Positions 8,469 through 17,778 of a stretch of DNA of 64,000 nucleotides are shown here, piece after piece. The position numbers and the translations under genes are program-made. Source of the DNA: Tsukamurella sp. 8F (lineage in GTDB: Bacteria > Actinomycetota > Actinomycetes > Mycobacteriales > Mycobacteriaceae); the NCBI RefSeq assembly GCF_029167375.1, contig NZ_JARFTP010000003.1, positions 182,721 to 246,720 on the forward strand. Direction: 5' to 3'. The notes beneath the pieces are model-generated. The model had not been told where the DNA came from and ran no database searches. It worked only from the letters and a program-made list of their open reading frames with translations. The number at the start of each line of letters is the position of its first letter. Within the stretch, counting starts at the first letter, position 1.

Positions 8469-9994
8469 ACGGCGATTCAGCAGTGCGTGAAGAGGTGGAT
8501 CTGGTTGTAGTGGGCGGCGGCCCCGCGGGATCGACCATAGCGTCTCTGGTGGCGATGCAGGGGCATCGGGTGATACTCCTGGAGAAGGAGAACTTCCCGC
8601 GTTATCAGATCGGCGAGTCGCTGCTGCCGGGTACGATTCACGGCATCTGCAAACTGCTCGGAGTGACCGAGGAACTTGCTCAGCAGTCGTTCCCCGTCAA
8701 ACGCGGAGGAGTGTTCAAGTGGGGGGTCAATCCGACCCCCTGGAAATTCAACTTCGCGCTTTCGCCGAACTTTCCGGCACCCACGTCGACCGCGTACCAG
8801 GTGGAGCGGATGAAGTTCGACGATATCCTTCTGCGTAACGCTCGCAGGCTGGGAGTCGACGCCCGTGAAGGCGCAACCGTGATCGACATCGTCGAGGATG
8901 GTGACCGGGTCCACGGAGTTCGTTATGTCGATGAGTCCGGTGTCGAGCGGGTGATCGAGTCGAAGTTCGTAGCCGATGCGTCGGGCAATACAAGTCGTAT
9001 CCACGGGAAGATCGGCGGTGAACGCCATTACTCGGACTTCTTCAAGAATATCGCGACATTCGGCTATTTCGAGAACGGAAAGCGCCTTCCCGAGCCGTAC
9101 AGCGGAAACATCCTCTGCGCGGCGTTCGATGAGGGATGGTGCTGGTACATTCCGCTGAGCGACACACTGACCAGCGTGGGTGCTGTGATCGGCAGGGAGC
9201 ATGCGGCGCAATTGCGTGGCGACTCCGAGACGGCGCTGATGGGTCTGCTCGACCGATGCGATATCGTCAAGGACTTCCTGAGCGATGCGACGAGGGTCAC
9301 CGACGGTGTCTACGGTGAGATTCGGACGCGGAAAGACTACTCGTACAGCCAGAGCGAGTTCTGGCGCCCGGGGATGTTCCTGGTCGGCGACGCGGCATGC
9401 TTCATCGACCCGGTCTTCTCCACGGGAGTGCATCTGGCGACCTACAGTGCCCTGCTCGCCGCACGCTCGGTGAACAGCGTCTTGTCGGGAGACCTGTCCG
9501 AGCAGGTGGCCTTCACCGAGTTCGACCGGCGCTACCGTCGGGAGTACCGGACGTTCTACGAGTTCCTCGCAAGTTTCTACGACATGCAGGTGGATGAGAA
9601 CTCGTACTTCTGGCAGGCGCGCAAGGTGACGAATATGAAGGCCACCGACGTCGAGGCGTTCACGACTCTGGTGGCTGGCGGCCATTCGGGGGAGGCCGCT
9701 CTCACCGATGCGGAGGGCATCGTCGCCGAGTTCGAGTCCTCGACAGAGCTTCTCAACGGAGCCGTGAACGACACCTGGGAGATGCAGTCGAGCGGGAACG
9801 AGGGCATGGGCCGGCTGTTCGATCCTCCCGTGGTGCGTGGCCTCATGGACGGGTCGAATCAGATGCTGACGAAGGACTCTCTCGGGGGCCGGGTGCCGGA
9901 GGTCCCGCTATTCGAAGACGGGCTCGTACCGTCGGCCGACTCATTGCGTTGGGTCGTGCCGGTACCGGACGCACCGGCGGCGGGAGTTCGATGA
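8465..9994 (+). CDS. Flavin-dependent halogenase (PltA/CmlS class)
   Basis: 509 aa. The N-terminal dinucleotide fold has GGGPAGS (about 17-23), followed by FPRYQIGESLLP, typical of the PltA/Clo-hal/CmlS halogenases. The halogenase-specific motif WxWxIP is present as WCWYIP at 225-230. The second FAD motif GDAACFIDPVFSTGVHLA is also typical of this class. Such enzymes use FADH2, O2 and halide to chlorinate or brominate electron-rich rings, often on a carrier protein. The carrier gene immediately upstream overlaps by 4 bases, which suggests a carrier-tethered substrate. A flavin reductase is not obvious nearby. Halogenation of a siderophore building block is inferred from context; hydroxylase-type relatives lack the WxWxIP motif seen here. 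Confidence 0.88.
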   Translation: MNGDSAVREEVDLVVVGGGPAGSTIASLVAMQGHRVILLEKENFPRYQIGESLLPGTIHGICKLLGVTEELAQQSFPVKRGGVFKWGVNPTPWKFNFALSPNFPAPTSTAYQVERMKFDDILLRNARRLGVDAREGATVIDIVEDGDRVHGVRYVDESGVERVIESKFVADASGNTSRIHGKIGGERHYSDFFKNIATFGYFENGKRLPEPYSGNILCAAFDEGWCWYIPLSDTLTSVGAVIGREHAAQLRGDSETALMGLLDRCDIVKDFLSDATRVTDGVYGEIRTRKDYSYSQSEFWRPGMFLVGDAACFIDPVFSTGVHLATYSALLAARSVNSVLSGDLSEQVAFTEFDRRYRREYRTFYEFLASFYDMQVDENSYFWQARKVTNMKATDVEAFTTLVAGGHSGEAALTDAEGIVAEFESSTELLNGAVNDTWEMQSSGNEGMGRLFDPPVVRGLMDGSNQMLTKDSLGGRVPEVPLFEDGLVPSADSLRWVVPVPDAPAAGVR

Positions 9995-11886
9995 TCGGGG
10001 ACCTCGATGGTCCTAGGGCGGAGATTGCGATCGTGGGCGTCGGCCCACATGGGCTGAGCGTACTGGAAAGGCTCGTCGCAAACGCGAAGGACGTCCTCGA
10101 ATCCCAAGAACTCTGCATTCATCTGATAGACCCTTACCCAGTGGGCGGCGGGCGGCTGTGGCAACTGGATCAGCCGAGCGAACTGTTGATGAACTCGCTT
10201 CCCGAGCAGGTCACCATGTATCTGGATGAAACAGTTCGGTGCAACGGTCCGATCGTGGAGGGGCCGTCGCTCCTGGACTGGGTCAACGACGGGTCACCGA
10301 TCGACCCACGGGTACGGGGTGCAGACACCATCCAGCAGGGCCGCTTCGTGACGAGGCAGGCGAACGGCGGATACCTGAGCGTTGTCCGCGATCGGCTGCT
10401 CGATTCGTTGCCGGACAGCGTCTTCGTTCGCACCCACCCGCACGCGGCCATTGCTCTTCAGGAATCTACAGATGGGCTGCAGAGGATCACGCTCGCGGAC
10501 GGTTCACGGGTCGACGTGCATACGGTTGTGCTCACCCTGGGGTGCCTCGATGCCGTACCGAACGGTAGAGAAATGGGTCTGTTGCGCGCCGCCGAACAGT
10601 CGGGACTGCGCTACACGCCTCCCCAGAACTCGGCAGCGCTCGATCTGTCGTCGATCGGCGCCGGTGACGAAGTCTTGGTCAGGGGGATGGGGCTGTCTTT
10701 CGTCGATTTGATCGCGCTTCTCTTCGAGGGCAGGGGCGGCCGCTTCCGCAGTGCGGAGGGCCGCCTGGTGTACGAGCCACACGGCGCCGAGCCGCACGTC
10801 TTCGTGGGTTCTCGCAGGGGCGTTCCACACCACGCGAAACCTATCCAACGGCTTCGTGCGGATCCGCCGCCACTGCCTAAGTTCTTTACTCAGAAGACGC
10901 TGGCGCGTCTCATGCGCGAGCATGACCGCGTGAACATTCATGAGCACGTCAGGCCCTTGATCGCGAAGGAGTTCGGCTGGGCCTACTACCACGAGCTGTT
11001 CAACGCCTATCCGGATCGCGTGCGATGCAGTTGGTCGGAGTTCGCCGAACGGTACACCCAAGCGGATCGGGGCGAGATCGACGCGCTGGTCGCCGAGATG
11101 GTCGCCGACGACGATGTCTTCGATATGGATCTCGGTGATCGCCCGCTGGATGGTGAAGAGTTCTCGACGGCCGACGATTTGCAGACATTCGTGAGAGGCC
11201 TCGTGCTTCGTGATGCGCGACGGCGTACCGAGCCCGAGTACAGTGCGGAGTCGGCCATGGAGATGGCCGACTACTCGATATTCAACAATATGGGTTTTCT
11301 GTGGCACTCCGGTCGACTCGACGCGGAGTCCTATACCGATGGACTGGACTGGTGGCGCGGTATACACAACTACTTCTCGGTCGGCGCGCCGGCGCATCGA
11401 ATGGAACAGCTCGTCGCTCTTTCAGAAGCCGGCTTCGTCACGTTCATCGGGGCCGATATGTGGGTGGAAGTAGATCGGGAGGAGGGAGTGTTCCGGGCGG
11501 GCGGTTCATCGGTTCCCGACCAGGTCACGGCGCGTACGTTGATCGAAGCGAGGCTCCCCGAGCCCGATCTCGACAGGGTGCGGGACCCGATGCTCCGCGA
11601 CCTCCTGCAGCGGGGCGAGATCAGTGTGGAAACGCTGGATGTGGGTACCGGTGCTCCCGTCAGTACGGGCCTGTTGCGGGTGACACCGACCGAGTGCCGG
11701 GTTGTGGACGGCGAGGGGCGCCCGCATCGCGCGCGATTCGCGATGGGCGGTTTCACTACGCTGCGTGTGACCGCCGCTTTCCATCGGCCGGGGACGGGAT
11801 CTGCGGGATTCCGCCGCAGCGATATGGTGGCGCGAGCGGCACTCTGCGGTGCGCGCGATATCGCTCAGGCCGAGCGAACCGCCTGA
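9991..11886 (+). CDS. FAD/NAD(P)-binding oxidoreductase-like protein
   Basis: 631 aa from ATG 9991, which overlaps the halogenase stop (ATGA); a further upstream GTG at 9949 is less likely. N-terminal Rossmann motif IVGVGPHGLSVLERL fits the NAD_binding_9-type family (FAD-NAD(P)-binding). The sequence continues with DPYPVGGGRLW and a long C-terminal region I cannot assign. No reaction is known to me for this subfamily. Co-transcription with the carrier protein and halogenase suggests a redox step on the same intermediate, or supply of reduced flavin. It could also be a distant stand-in for the amino-acid N-hydroxylase missing here; I see nothing that proves it. Its 3' end overlaps the convergent PIG-L gene by 22 bases. 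Confidence 0.7.
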   Translation: MIGDLDGPRAEIAIVGVGPHGLSVLERLVANAKDVLESQELCIHLIDPYPVGGGRLWQLDQPSELLMNSLPEQVTMYLDETVRCNGPIVEGPSLLDWVNDGSPIDPRVRGADTIQQGRFVTRQANGGYLSVVRDRLLDSLPDSVFVRTHPHAAIALQESTDGLQRITLADGSRVDVHTVVLTLGCLDAVPNGREMGLLRAAEQSGLRYTPPQNSAALDLSSIGAGDEVLVRGMGLSFVDLIALLFEGRGGRFRSAEGRLVYEPHGAEPHVFVGSRRGVPHHAKPIQRLRADPPPLPKFFTQKTLARLMREHDRVNIHEHVRPLIAKEFGWAYYHELFNAYPDRVRCSWSEFAERYTQADRGEIDALVAEMVADDDVFDMDLGDRPLDGEEFSTADDLQTFVRGLVLRDARRRTEPEYSAESAMEMADYSIFNNMGFLWHSGRLDAESYTDGLDWWRGIHNYFSVGAPAHRMEQLVALSEAGFVTFIGADMWVEVDREEGVFRAGGSSVPDQVTARTLIEARLPEPDLDRVRDPMLRDLLQRGEISVETLDVGTGAPVSTGLLRVTPTECRVVDGEGRPHRARFAMGGFTTLRVTAAFHRPGTGSAGFRRSDMVARAALCGARDIAQAERTA

Positions 11887-12587
11887 AACACTTCCGCGAA
11901 CCGTCCGGGCATCTCGTGCCGCGCGGCCGCCTGACGCATCTGGAACCGCGCGACGGCGTCGACCTCGCGCGAGTCGTCGAATTGCGAGGAGTGTGCCGCC
12001 AGGGCTCGAAGCTTGATATCGACGAAGTCCGTGACATCCATCGCCGTGTTCTCGGCGGTCGCCGGTGGTGTCATCATCCACAGCTCGGGCACCGTCCAGG
12101 GTTCGAGCCCCTGGGCCCGGAGTTCGGGGTGGGCCCGGGAACTCCGAGAGTCCGGATACACGGCGGCCGCGGCCGCCGTGCCGACGGCGAGATGGTCGGG
12201 GTGGCAAGCCGCGATGTGTGACCAGTCGGGCGTCGGGCAGTGCGTGAGTACCCGATGTGGTCTCACCTGGCGGATCACCCGCGAGATATCTCGGCGCAGA
12301 ATGAGGTCGGCGACGACCATGCCGTCCGGGTGGTCGAGGAACCGGACGTCGTCGATTCCGAGGAGCGCCGCGGCGTCGAGTTGCTCGCGGCGACGGATGG
12401 CCGCGAGCTCGGGCCCGTCGAGTGCTCCCTCGCCGGCCTCACCGGACGTGCATATGCACAGCACTACCTCTGCGCCGGTGGCTCGCCACATCGCAAGCGT
12501 GCCCCCTGCGCCGAACTCGGCGTCGTCCGGATGCGCCGTGACCACCAACACCGTGCCATGCGGGGCCTTCGGGGCGGTGCGGCTCAC
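11865..12587 (-). CDS. PIG-L (LmbE) family deacetylase
   Basis: 240 aa from GTG 12587, chosen because GAGGAGG lies 5 bases upstream; an ATG at 12617 has no good ribosome site. The zinc motif AHPDD is near residue 21, a second HPDH follows near the middle, and the fold length fits LmbE-type Zn amidases. Family members remove N-acetyl groups from GlcNAc-like substrates or cleave amide conjugates (MshB, Mca). In a siderophore locus it might trim an N-acyl group from a precursor or recycle a conjugate; this is inference. It shares an iron-box intergenic region with the divergent SIP operon and overlaps convergently with the 3' end of the oxidoreductase gene. Confidence 0.82.
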   Translation of the reverse strand: MSRTAPKAPHGTVLVVTAHPDDAEFGAGGTLAMWRATGAEVVLCICTSGEAGEGALDGPELAAIRRREQLDAAALLGIDDVRFLDHPDGMVVADLILRRDISRVIRQVRPHRVLTHCPTPDWSHIAACHPDHLAVGTAAAAAVYPDSRSSRAHPELRAQGLEPWTVPELWMMTPPATAENTAMDVTDFVDIKLRALAAHSSQFDDSREVDAVARFQMRQAAARHEMPGRFAEVFQAVRSA

Positions 12588-12628
12588 GTAGCCTCCTCGT
12601 CTCGTGCGACGTGCCATCGCTCGTCGGC

Positions 12629-12647
12629 TGTTCTTAGGCTTACCTTA
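12629..12647 (-). promoter_or_regulatory. Iron box (IdeR/DmdR-like), PIG-L/SIP divergent region
   Basis: On the minus strand the 19-mer begins TAAGGTAAGCCTAA and matches the iron-box consensus at about 12 of 19 positions. The flanking bases to 12656 extend the dyad (CTTACC...GGTAAG). The site lies between the divergent deacetylase and SIP genes and could control both. Confidence 0.65.
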
Positions 12648-12798
12648 TGGGTAAGGTGAACGCGAGCGTGCTGCGAGGTGGTCCTACGGCTGCCTCGTAC
12701 AACCGGTCCTGCGTGGGGGCGTGGCCGTCCTCAGTCAGTTGATCGCCGGTTCCGGTAGGCCGAGCGCAGCAGAATCGTTAGGAAGGGGTCCACCCAGG

Positions 12799-14676
12799 AT
12801 GCCGAAGACATCGCGTCAGCTCACCGTTCATCCGCTGACCCTCCGCGAGGTCGAGGTCGTCCGTACTACCGACGTCAGCCCTGGCATGCGGCGGGTCACT
12901 CTCGGCGGAGTGGAGCTGGGGGCGTTCACGTCGGCGAACGGACATCCGCAGCCGCCGTTCACCTCGCCGGCGTTCGATGACGATATCCGACTGCTGTTCC
13001 CCTACCCCGGGGCCTCGGAGGCGGTCCTGCCGGTTCAGAACGGCGCGGGATTGACGTTCCCGAGGGAGCCGCGGCCCCTGGCCAAGGTGTACACCGTCCG
13101 CAGATGGGATGCGGAGTCCGGCGAGTTGGACGTCGATTTCGTTCGTCACGGCGTGGGGGTCGCGACCACGTGGGCCTACAGGGCTGAGCCGGGAGACCGG
13201 ATCCATCTGTTCGGTCCCGGTGTGTCCCGGTCGATGCCGACCGGTGCGGACTGGCTTCTCGTGGCCGGCGACGACACTGCGCTGCCGGCCATCGCACGCA
13301 TGCTCGAGGAGCTACCCGGCGGTCAGCGCGCCCAGGTCTTCATCGAGATCGCCGAGGACGCCCACCGGCAGGAGCTCAGCCGACCCGACGGTGTGGAGAT
13401 CACGTGGCTGCCCCGAGGGGGAGCTGAGCCGGGGACGACGAACCTGCTCCTGGACGCGGTGAAGAACGCCGAGTGGTGGGAGGGGCGACCGTTCGCCTGG
13501 GTGGCCGGGGAGCAGGCGGCCGTACGGGACATCCGCCGTCACCTGGTCGAGGACCGCGACGTCCCGAAGGTCGACATCGAGTTCACAGGCTATTGGCGTC
13601 GCGCCGAGGTGGTCGCACTCGCCGACGATGGAGCGATTCCCGATCCCGAACGCAACACGCCCGCCCACGAGCGCTTCCATGATCTCGTCGAGCTGTATCC
13701 GCCGATCGCTATCCGGGTAGCGGTGGGGCTCGGTATAGGGGACCTGATCTCGCGCGGGGTCACGACCGTTCCGGATCTGGCGAGTCGTACCGGCAGCGAC
13801 CAGCGCGCGCTCGGAAAGCTGTTGCGCTACCTGCACGCGCTCGACGTGCTCGCGGAATCGGGGCCCGGCCGATACAAGCTGACCGAGGTCGGCGAGTTCA
13901 TGACCAACGAGTTCTGGATCGACACGTTGCATCCCGATGGGATGAGCGGTCGGCAGCATGCAGGCATATACGGCCTCGCCGAGTCGATCCGTACCGGTGG
14001 TCCCTCCTACAGGACGGTCACGGGCCACGACTTCGCTACGCTGCGCACGGAGAAGTGGTACGAGGACAAGTACCTCGAGCGAGTCGCCGGCTTCTTCGCC
14101 TTCATTGCGGAGCCGCTGGCCAAGGCGCCAGCGCTGAACGGAGTCGAGCACCTCGTAGTCCACTCCGGTGGCGCCGGTGTCGTGGCCCGCGAAGCCACTG
14201 CCGTCCACCCGGACCTGCGAGTCACGATCTGCGCGTTGCCCGCCCAGGCCGACTGGTTGCGCCGGGACCTGGCGGAGACGATCCCGGACGAAGCGCAGCG
14301 CGGGCGGGTCGATGTCGTCGAGCAATCGGTCTTCGAGCCGTCGCCGGAGGCCGACGCGGTGCTCTTCGCCAGTCCTCGCGCGCCGCTGCCCGATTCGGAC
14401 GCCGTCGACGCCCTGCGCCGTGCGATGGATGGCGTGCGGCCGAACGGACGGATCCTGCTCGTCGAGAACACCTTCGACCCGGATGAGCTGGACGAGCACG
14501 ACTGTGAGGCAGACCTTCTCGCCTTGACTCGTGACGGCACCGGTGTCCGTACCGTCGCCGAGCTCGACTCCGTCATCGAACTGGCCGGACTGCGTGTCGA
14601 CCGGACGAGCCCGCTCGGCAGGGCAGCGACCCTTCGGGAACTGGTGCCTGCCGAGGCCACTACCGCGACGCGATGA
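12799..14676 (+). CDS. Siderophore-interacting flavoprotein fused to methyltransferase-like domain
   Basis: 625 aa from ATG 12799, with GGAAGGGG 10 bases upstream; the family N-terminus (LTVHPLTLREVEVVR) begins here, so an in-frame GTG at 12721 is not used. Residues about 10-270 form a SIP/ViuB-type FAD-NAD(P) ferric-siderophore reductase with the FAD motif AKVYTVRR near 95. Residues about 295-625 look like an O-methyltransferase: a winged-helix dimerisation part, then a Rossmann part. The SAM motif is altered (VVHSGGAGV instead of VDVGGGxG), so methyl transfer is doubtful. It probably releases iron in the cytosol by reduction. First gene of an ATGA-coupled import operon (SIP, two FecCD permeases), followed by the ATPase gene. 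Confidence 0.88.
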   Translation: MPKTSRQLTVHPLTLREVEVVRTTDVSPGMRRVTLGGVELGAFTSANGHPQPPFTSPAFDDDIRLLFPYPGASEAVLPVQNGAGLTFPREPRPLAKVYTVRRWDAESGELDVDFVRHGVGVATTWAYRAEPGDRIHLFGPGVSRSMPTGADWLLVAGDDTALPAIARMLEELPGGQRAQVFIEIAEDAHRQELSRPDGVEITWLPRGGAEPGTTNLLLDAVKNAEWWEGRPFAWVAGEQAAVRDIRRHLVEDRDVPKVDIEFTGYWRRAEVVALADDGAIPDPERNTPAHERFHDLVELYPPIAIRVAVGLGIGDLISRGVTTVPDLASRTGSDQRALGKLLRYLHALDVLAESGPGRYKLTEVGEFMTNEFWIDTLHPDGMSGRQHAGIYGLAESIRTGGPSYRTVTGHDFATLRTEKWYEDKYLERVAGFFAFIAEPLAKAPALNGVEHLVVHSGGAGVVAREATAVHPDLRVTICALPAQADWLRRDLAETIPDEAQRGRVDVVEQSVFEPSPEADAVLFASPRAPLPDSDAVDALRRAMDGVRPNGRILLVENTFDPDELDEHDCEADLLALTRDGTGVRTVAELDSVIELAGLRVDRTSPLGRAATLRELVPAEATTATR

Positions 14677-15743
14677 GCCGCGACGCGACCACGTCGGTGA
14701 CGGCTCCCGACGAAGCTCCAGCGTCCGAACGCGCGGCACCGCCGTCCCGCAGGGGGCCAAGGGCTCTCGGGCTGATCGTCGCCGTCTGCTCCCTCCTGGT
14801 CCTCGTGGTGCTGAGCCTCGCGGTCGGATCGAAGGCGATCCCCGTCTCGGTGGTCTGGGACGCGCTGTTCCATTCGCCCACCGGTGCGGACCAGTTCTCC
14901 GTTCGCGACTATCGGCTGCCCCGCACCGTGGTCGGGTTGATCGTCGGGATCTCACTGGGTGTGGCTGGTGCCCTGATCCAGGCCCTGACGCGAAACCCGT
15001 TGGCCGAGCCCGGAATCCTGGGCGTCAACGCCGGCGCGGCATTCGCCGTGGCGCTGGCCGTCGGCGTCATCGGAATCCAGGACCCGGCGAGCTACATGTG
15101 GTTCGCCTTCGCCGGCGCACTCGTGGTCACGGTGATGGTGCTGTTGCTCGGTGGCACGCGGCACGGTCGTGAATCGTCCGGCCTGATGGTGCTCGCGGGC
15201 GTCGCGCTGGGAGCCGTGCTGGGTGGGGCGACGTCGGGCTTGACGCTGATCGATCCCGAGGCGTTCGACCAGATGCGTCAATGGCATGCAGGATCGATCG
15301 TCGGTCGGCCACTCGACGTGGTCTGGCCGATCCTTCCCTTCTTCGCGGGGGGATTGCTCCTGGCACTGGCGGCGGCGCCATCGCTCAACGCGATGGCGCT
15401 CGGTGACGATCTCGCGGTGGCGCAGGGCGCCCGCGTGAACCGGACGAGGATCATGGTGGTTGCGGCGATCACCTTCTTGGCGGGCGGTGCCACGGCCCTC
15501 GCCGGCCCGATCGGATTCGTGGGGCTCATGGTGCCGCATGTCGCACGGTGGATCGTCGGCCCGGATCAACGATGGATCATCGCCTACAGCGTATTGCTTG
15601 CACCGAGTCTCCTTCTCGCATCGGATATCGCGGGCCGGGTCATCATGATTCCCAGCGAGATACCGGTGGGAGTCGTGACCGCCTTCATCGGAGCGCCCAT
15701 CTTGATCGTGCTCGTTCGACGGGTGAAGGTCAGCGGCCTATGA
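14673..15743 (+). CDS. FecCD-family siderophore ABC permease, subunit 1
   Basis: 356 aa, about ten hydrophobic segments. The FecCD signatures are present: LPRTVVGLIVG, GALIQALTRNPLAEPGILGV, and the C-terminal GPIGFVGLMVPH that contacts the ATPase. The start overlaps the SIP stop (ATGA) and the stop overlaps the next permease. Forms the inner-membrane channel with the next gene for ferric-siderophore import, fed by one or both FecB-type lipoproteins encoded at 33774 and 35867. Related to FepD/FhuB-type proteins. Confidence 0.93.
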   Translation: MSRDATTSVTAPDEAPASERAAPPSRRGPRALGLIVAVCSLLVLVVLSLAVGSKAIPVSVVWDALFHSPTGADQFSVRDYRLPRTVVGLIVGISLGVAGALIQALTRNPLAEPGILGVNAGAAFAVALAVGVIGIQDPASYMWFAFAGALVVTVMVLLLGGTRHGRESSGLMVLAGVALGAVLGGATSGLTLIDPEAFDQMRQWHAGSIVGRPLDVVWPILPFFAGGLLLALAAAPSLNAMALGDDLAVAQGARVNRTRIMVVAAITFLAGGATALAGPIGFVGLMVPHVARWIVGPDQRWIIAYSVLLAPSLLLASDIAGRVIMIPSEIPVGVVTAFIGAPILIVLVRRVKVSGL

Positions 15744-16816
15744 CGATGGAGGCCGAGTCCGGGAAGTCACCGGAACGAGTGCATTTCGGTGTTCGAACAC
15801 GGATCGTGAGGACCGCGCACCTCTCGCGCAGCGTCGAGATGCGCAGCGTCGTGGTCTGCACGGCGTTGATCGTGTCGGCCATCGCCGTCTCGCTCCTCGC
15901 CCTTGCGTCCGGTTCCTATCACCTCAGCATCGAGCAGGTGGTCTCCGCGTTGTTCGGAGGCGAAAGCCGTCAGGTGCGCGAGATCGTGGTGGAATGGCGC
16001 CTACCGAGGGTGGCGGCCGGCCTGATCTTCGGGGCGGCGCTCGGAGTGAGCGGTGCGATGTTCCAGTCGCTCACTCGTAACCCGTTGGCGAGTCCCGACG
16101 TGATCGGCTTCTCCACCGGCTCCTACACCGGAGCCCTCGTCGTGATGTTGGTGACCGGCGGCGGCTACCTCGGCGTCGCCGGTGGCGCCTTGGGGGGCGG
16201 AATCGTGACCGCGGTCCTCGTATACGTTTTGGCGTATCGACGCGGTGTCCAGGGATTCCGGCTGATCATCGTGGGCATCGCTGTGTCGGCCATGCTCGCC
16301 TCCCTGAACACGTGGATGATCCTGCGCGCTGATCTGGACACCGCGATGGGCGCCGCGGCGTGGGGAATCGGCTCCCTCAACGGTGTCCGTTGGGACCAGG
16401 TGCTCGGGGGTGGGGTGGTCATCGGGGCGCTCTTCGCGGTAGGGGCATCGGTGAGCAGACCGCTGGGCGAGCTCGAGCTCGGCGACGATGTCGCCGCGGC
16501 CCACGGCGTGCGCGTCGGCACATCGAGGCTCGTTGTTGTGGTGGTGGGCGTCGCTCTCACCGCCACCGTGACCGCTGCGTCCGGTCCGATCGCCTTCGTT
16601 GCGCTGGCGGCCCCGCAGATCGCCAGGAGATGTGCCCGTACAGCGCGGATCACGCTCATGCCGGCGGCGTGTACCGGGGCCCTGCTGCTGGCGGTCGCCG
16701 ACTATGCGGCCCAGCATGTTGCATCGACGCCACTGCCGGTGGGGGTGATCACCGTCGTGATCGGTGGTACGTACCTCGGCTGGCTGCTGTTCCGCGAAGC
16801 CCGACAGAGAGTGTGA
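15740..16816 (+). CDS. FecCD-family siderophore ABC permease, subunit 2
   Basis: 358 aa from ATG 15740, overlapping the previous stop (ATGA); the frame is open further upstream but those starts lie inside the first permease. Signatures: WRLPRVAAGLIFGAALG, GAMFQSLTRNPLASPDVIGF, and SGPIAFVALAAPQIARR near the C-terminus. FepG-like partner of the preceding permease. The ATPase gene follows after 58 bases. Both subunits lack a fused ATPase or binding domain, as usual for this class. Confidence 0.93.
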   Translation: MTMEAESGKSPERVHFGVRTRIVRTAHLSRSVEMRSVVVCTALIVSAIAVSLLALASGSYHLSIEQVVSALFGGESRQVREIVVEWRLPRVAAGLIFGAALGVSGAMFQSLTRNPLASPDVIGFSTGSYTGALVVMLVTGGGYLGVAGGALGGGIVTAVLVYVLAYRRGVQGFRLIIVGIAVSAMLASLNTWMILRADLDTAMGAAAWGIGSLNGVRWDQVLGGGVVIGALFAVGASVSRPLGELELGDDVAAAHGVRVGTSRLVVVVVGVALTATVTAASGPIAFVALAAPQIARRCARTARITLMPAACTGALLLAVADYAAQHVASTPLPVGVITVVIGGTYLGWLLFREARQRV

Positions 16817-16874
16817 GCCACGTGTCGCTGTGGTCGGCGTGGAGCCGTTGCTGTGATCGATCGGAGGAGCCTGG

Positions 16875-17726
16875 ATGACCGTAGACGAGATGGGGCCGGA
16901 CGAGAATCGTTCGAGCGGCGCGGCGTTGCGGCGAGGGCGCGGATCCCGGCTCGCGATAGACGACGTGACGATCGGCTACGACGCTCGGATCATCTCGGAG
17001 CACCTGACGCTCGAGATACCGGACAACTCCTTCACTGTGATCGTGGGCCCGAACGCGTGTGGGAAGTCGACGCTGCTGCGTGCCTGCGCACGGGTTCTGA
17101 AACCCCAACGGGGGCAAGTTATCCTGGACGGCCGGGAGATCGCGCATTACAAGGCGAAAGATGTCGCCCAGCGCCTCGGCCTGCTTCCCCAGACTGCGCT
17201 GGCCCCGGATGGGATCCGGGTCGCCGCGCTCGTGGCGCGGGGCCGCTATCCCCACCAGGGCTTCCTGCAACAGTGGCGGGATGACGACGAGAAGGCGGTG
17301 ACCAGGGCTCTGGCAGCAACCCGAGTGACGGATCTGTCGGGTCGCCTCGTCGATGAACTGTCCGGAGGGCAGCGGCAGCGGGTCTGGCTCTCGATGCTGC
17401 TGGCACAGGAGACCCCGCTCATGTTGCTCGACGAGCCGACCACCTTCCTCGATATCGCGCATCAGCACGAATTGCTCGAGCTCCTCGACGGGTTCAACCG
17501 TGGTGGCAAGACCGTCGTCGCGGTGCTGCACGACCTCAATCAGGCGGCACGATACGCCTCATACCTGGTGGTCATGAAGGACGGCCGCATCGTCACTACG
17601 GGAGCGCCCGCCGACATCCTCACCGAGCAACTCGTGGAGGAGGTCTTCGGGCTGCGATGCCTGGTCGCGCCAGACCCCGTTACCGGGACGCCGGCGGTAT
17701 TTCCGCTCCGGAAGGAGCGTCGATGA
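16875..17726 (+). CDS. Ferric-siderophore ABC transporter ATPase (FepC-like)
   Basis: 283 aa, a cytosolic single-domain ATPase that powers the two preceding permeases. Walker A GPNACGKST, Q-loop LLPQTALAP, signature LSGGQRQRVWLSMLLAQ, Walker B LLDEPTTFLD and the H-loop VLHDLNQAARY are all intact, and the sequence is typical of FepC/FecE. ATG 16875 has a GGAGG-type ribosome site (CGGAGGAGCCTGG). An N-terminal extension of about 25 polar residues precedes the fold. Its 3' end faces the alpha/beta hydrolase gene across 52 bases. Confidence 0.94.
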   Translation: MTVDEMGPDENRSSGAALRRGRGSRLAIDDVTIGYDARIISEHLTLEIPDNSFTVIVGPNACGKSTLLRACARVLKPQRGQVILDGREIAHYKAKDVAQRLGLLPQTALAPDGIRVAALVARGRYPHQGFLQQWRDDDEKAVTRALAATRVTDLSGRLVDELSGGQRQRVWLSMLLAQETPLMLLDEPTTFLDIAHQHELLELLDGFNRGGKTVVAVLHDLNQAARYASYLVVMKDGRIVTTGAPADILTEQLVEEVFGLRCLVAPDPVTGTPAVFPLRKERR

Positions 17727-17778
17727 GGTCGAGTTCGCGGCGTCCGGCTGGCCCGTCACGTGCAGCGCAGCATGCCGG

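Noticed and set aside
11301..12221. 306-codon plus-strand frame across the oxidoreductase end and PIG-L gene
   Set aside because: Shadow of two genes with recognisable motifs on the other frame or strand; no start signal.
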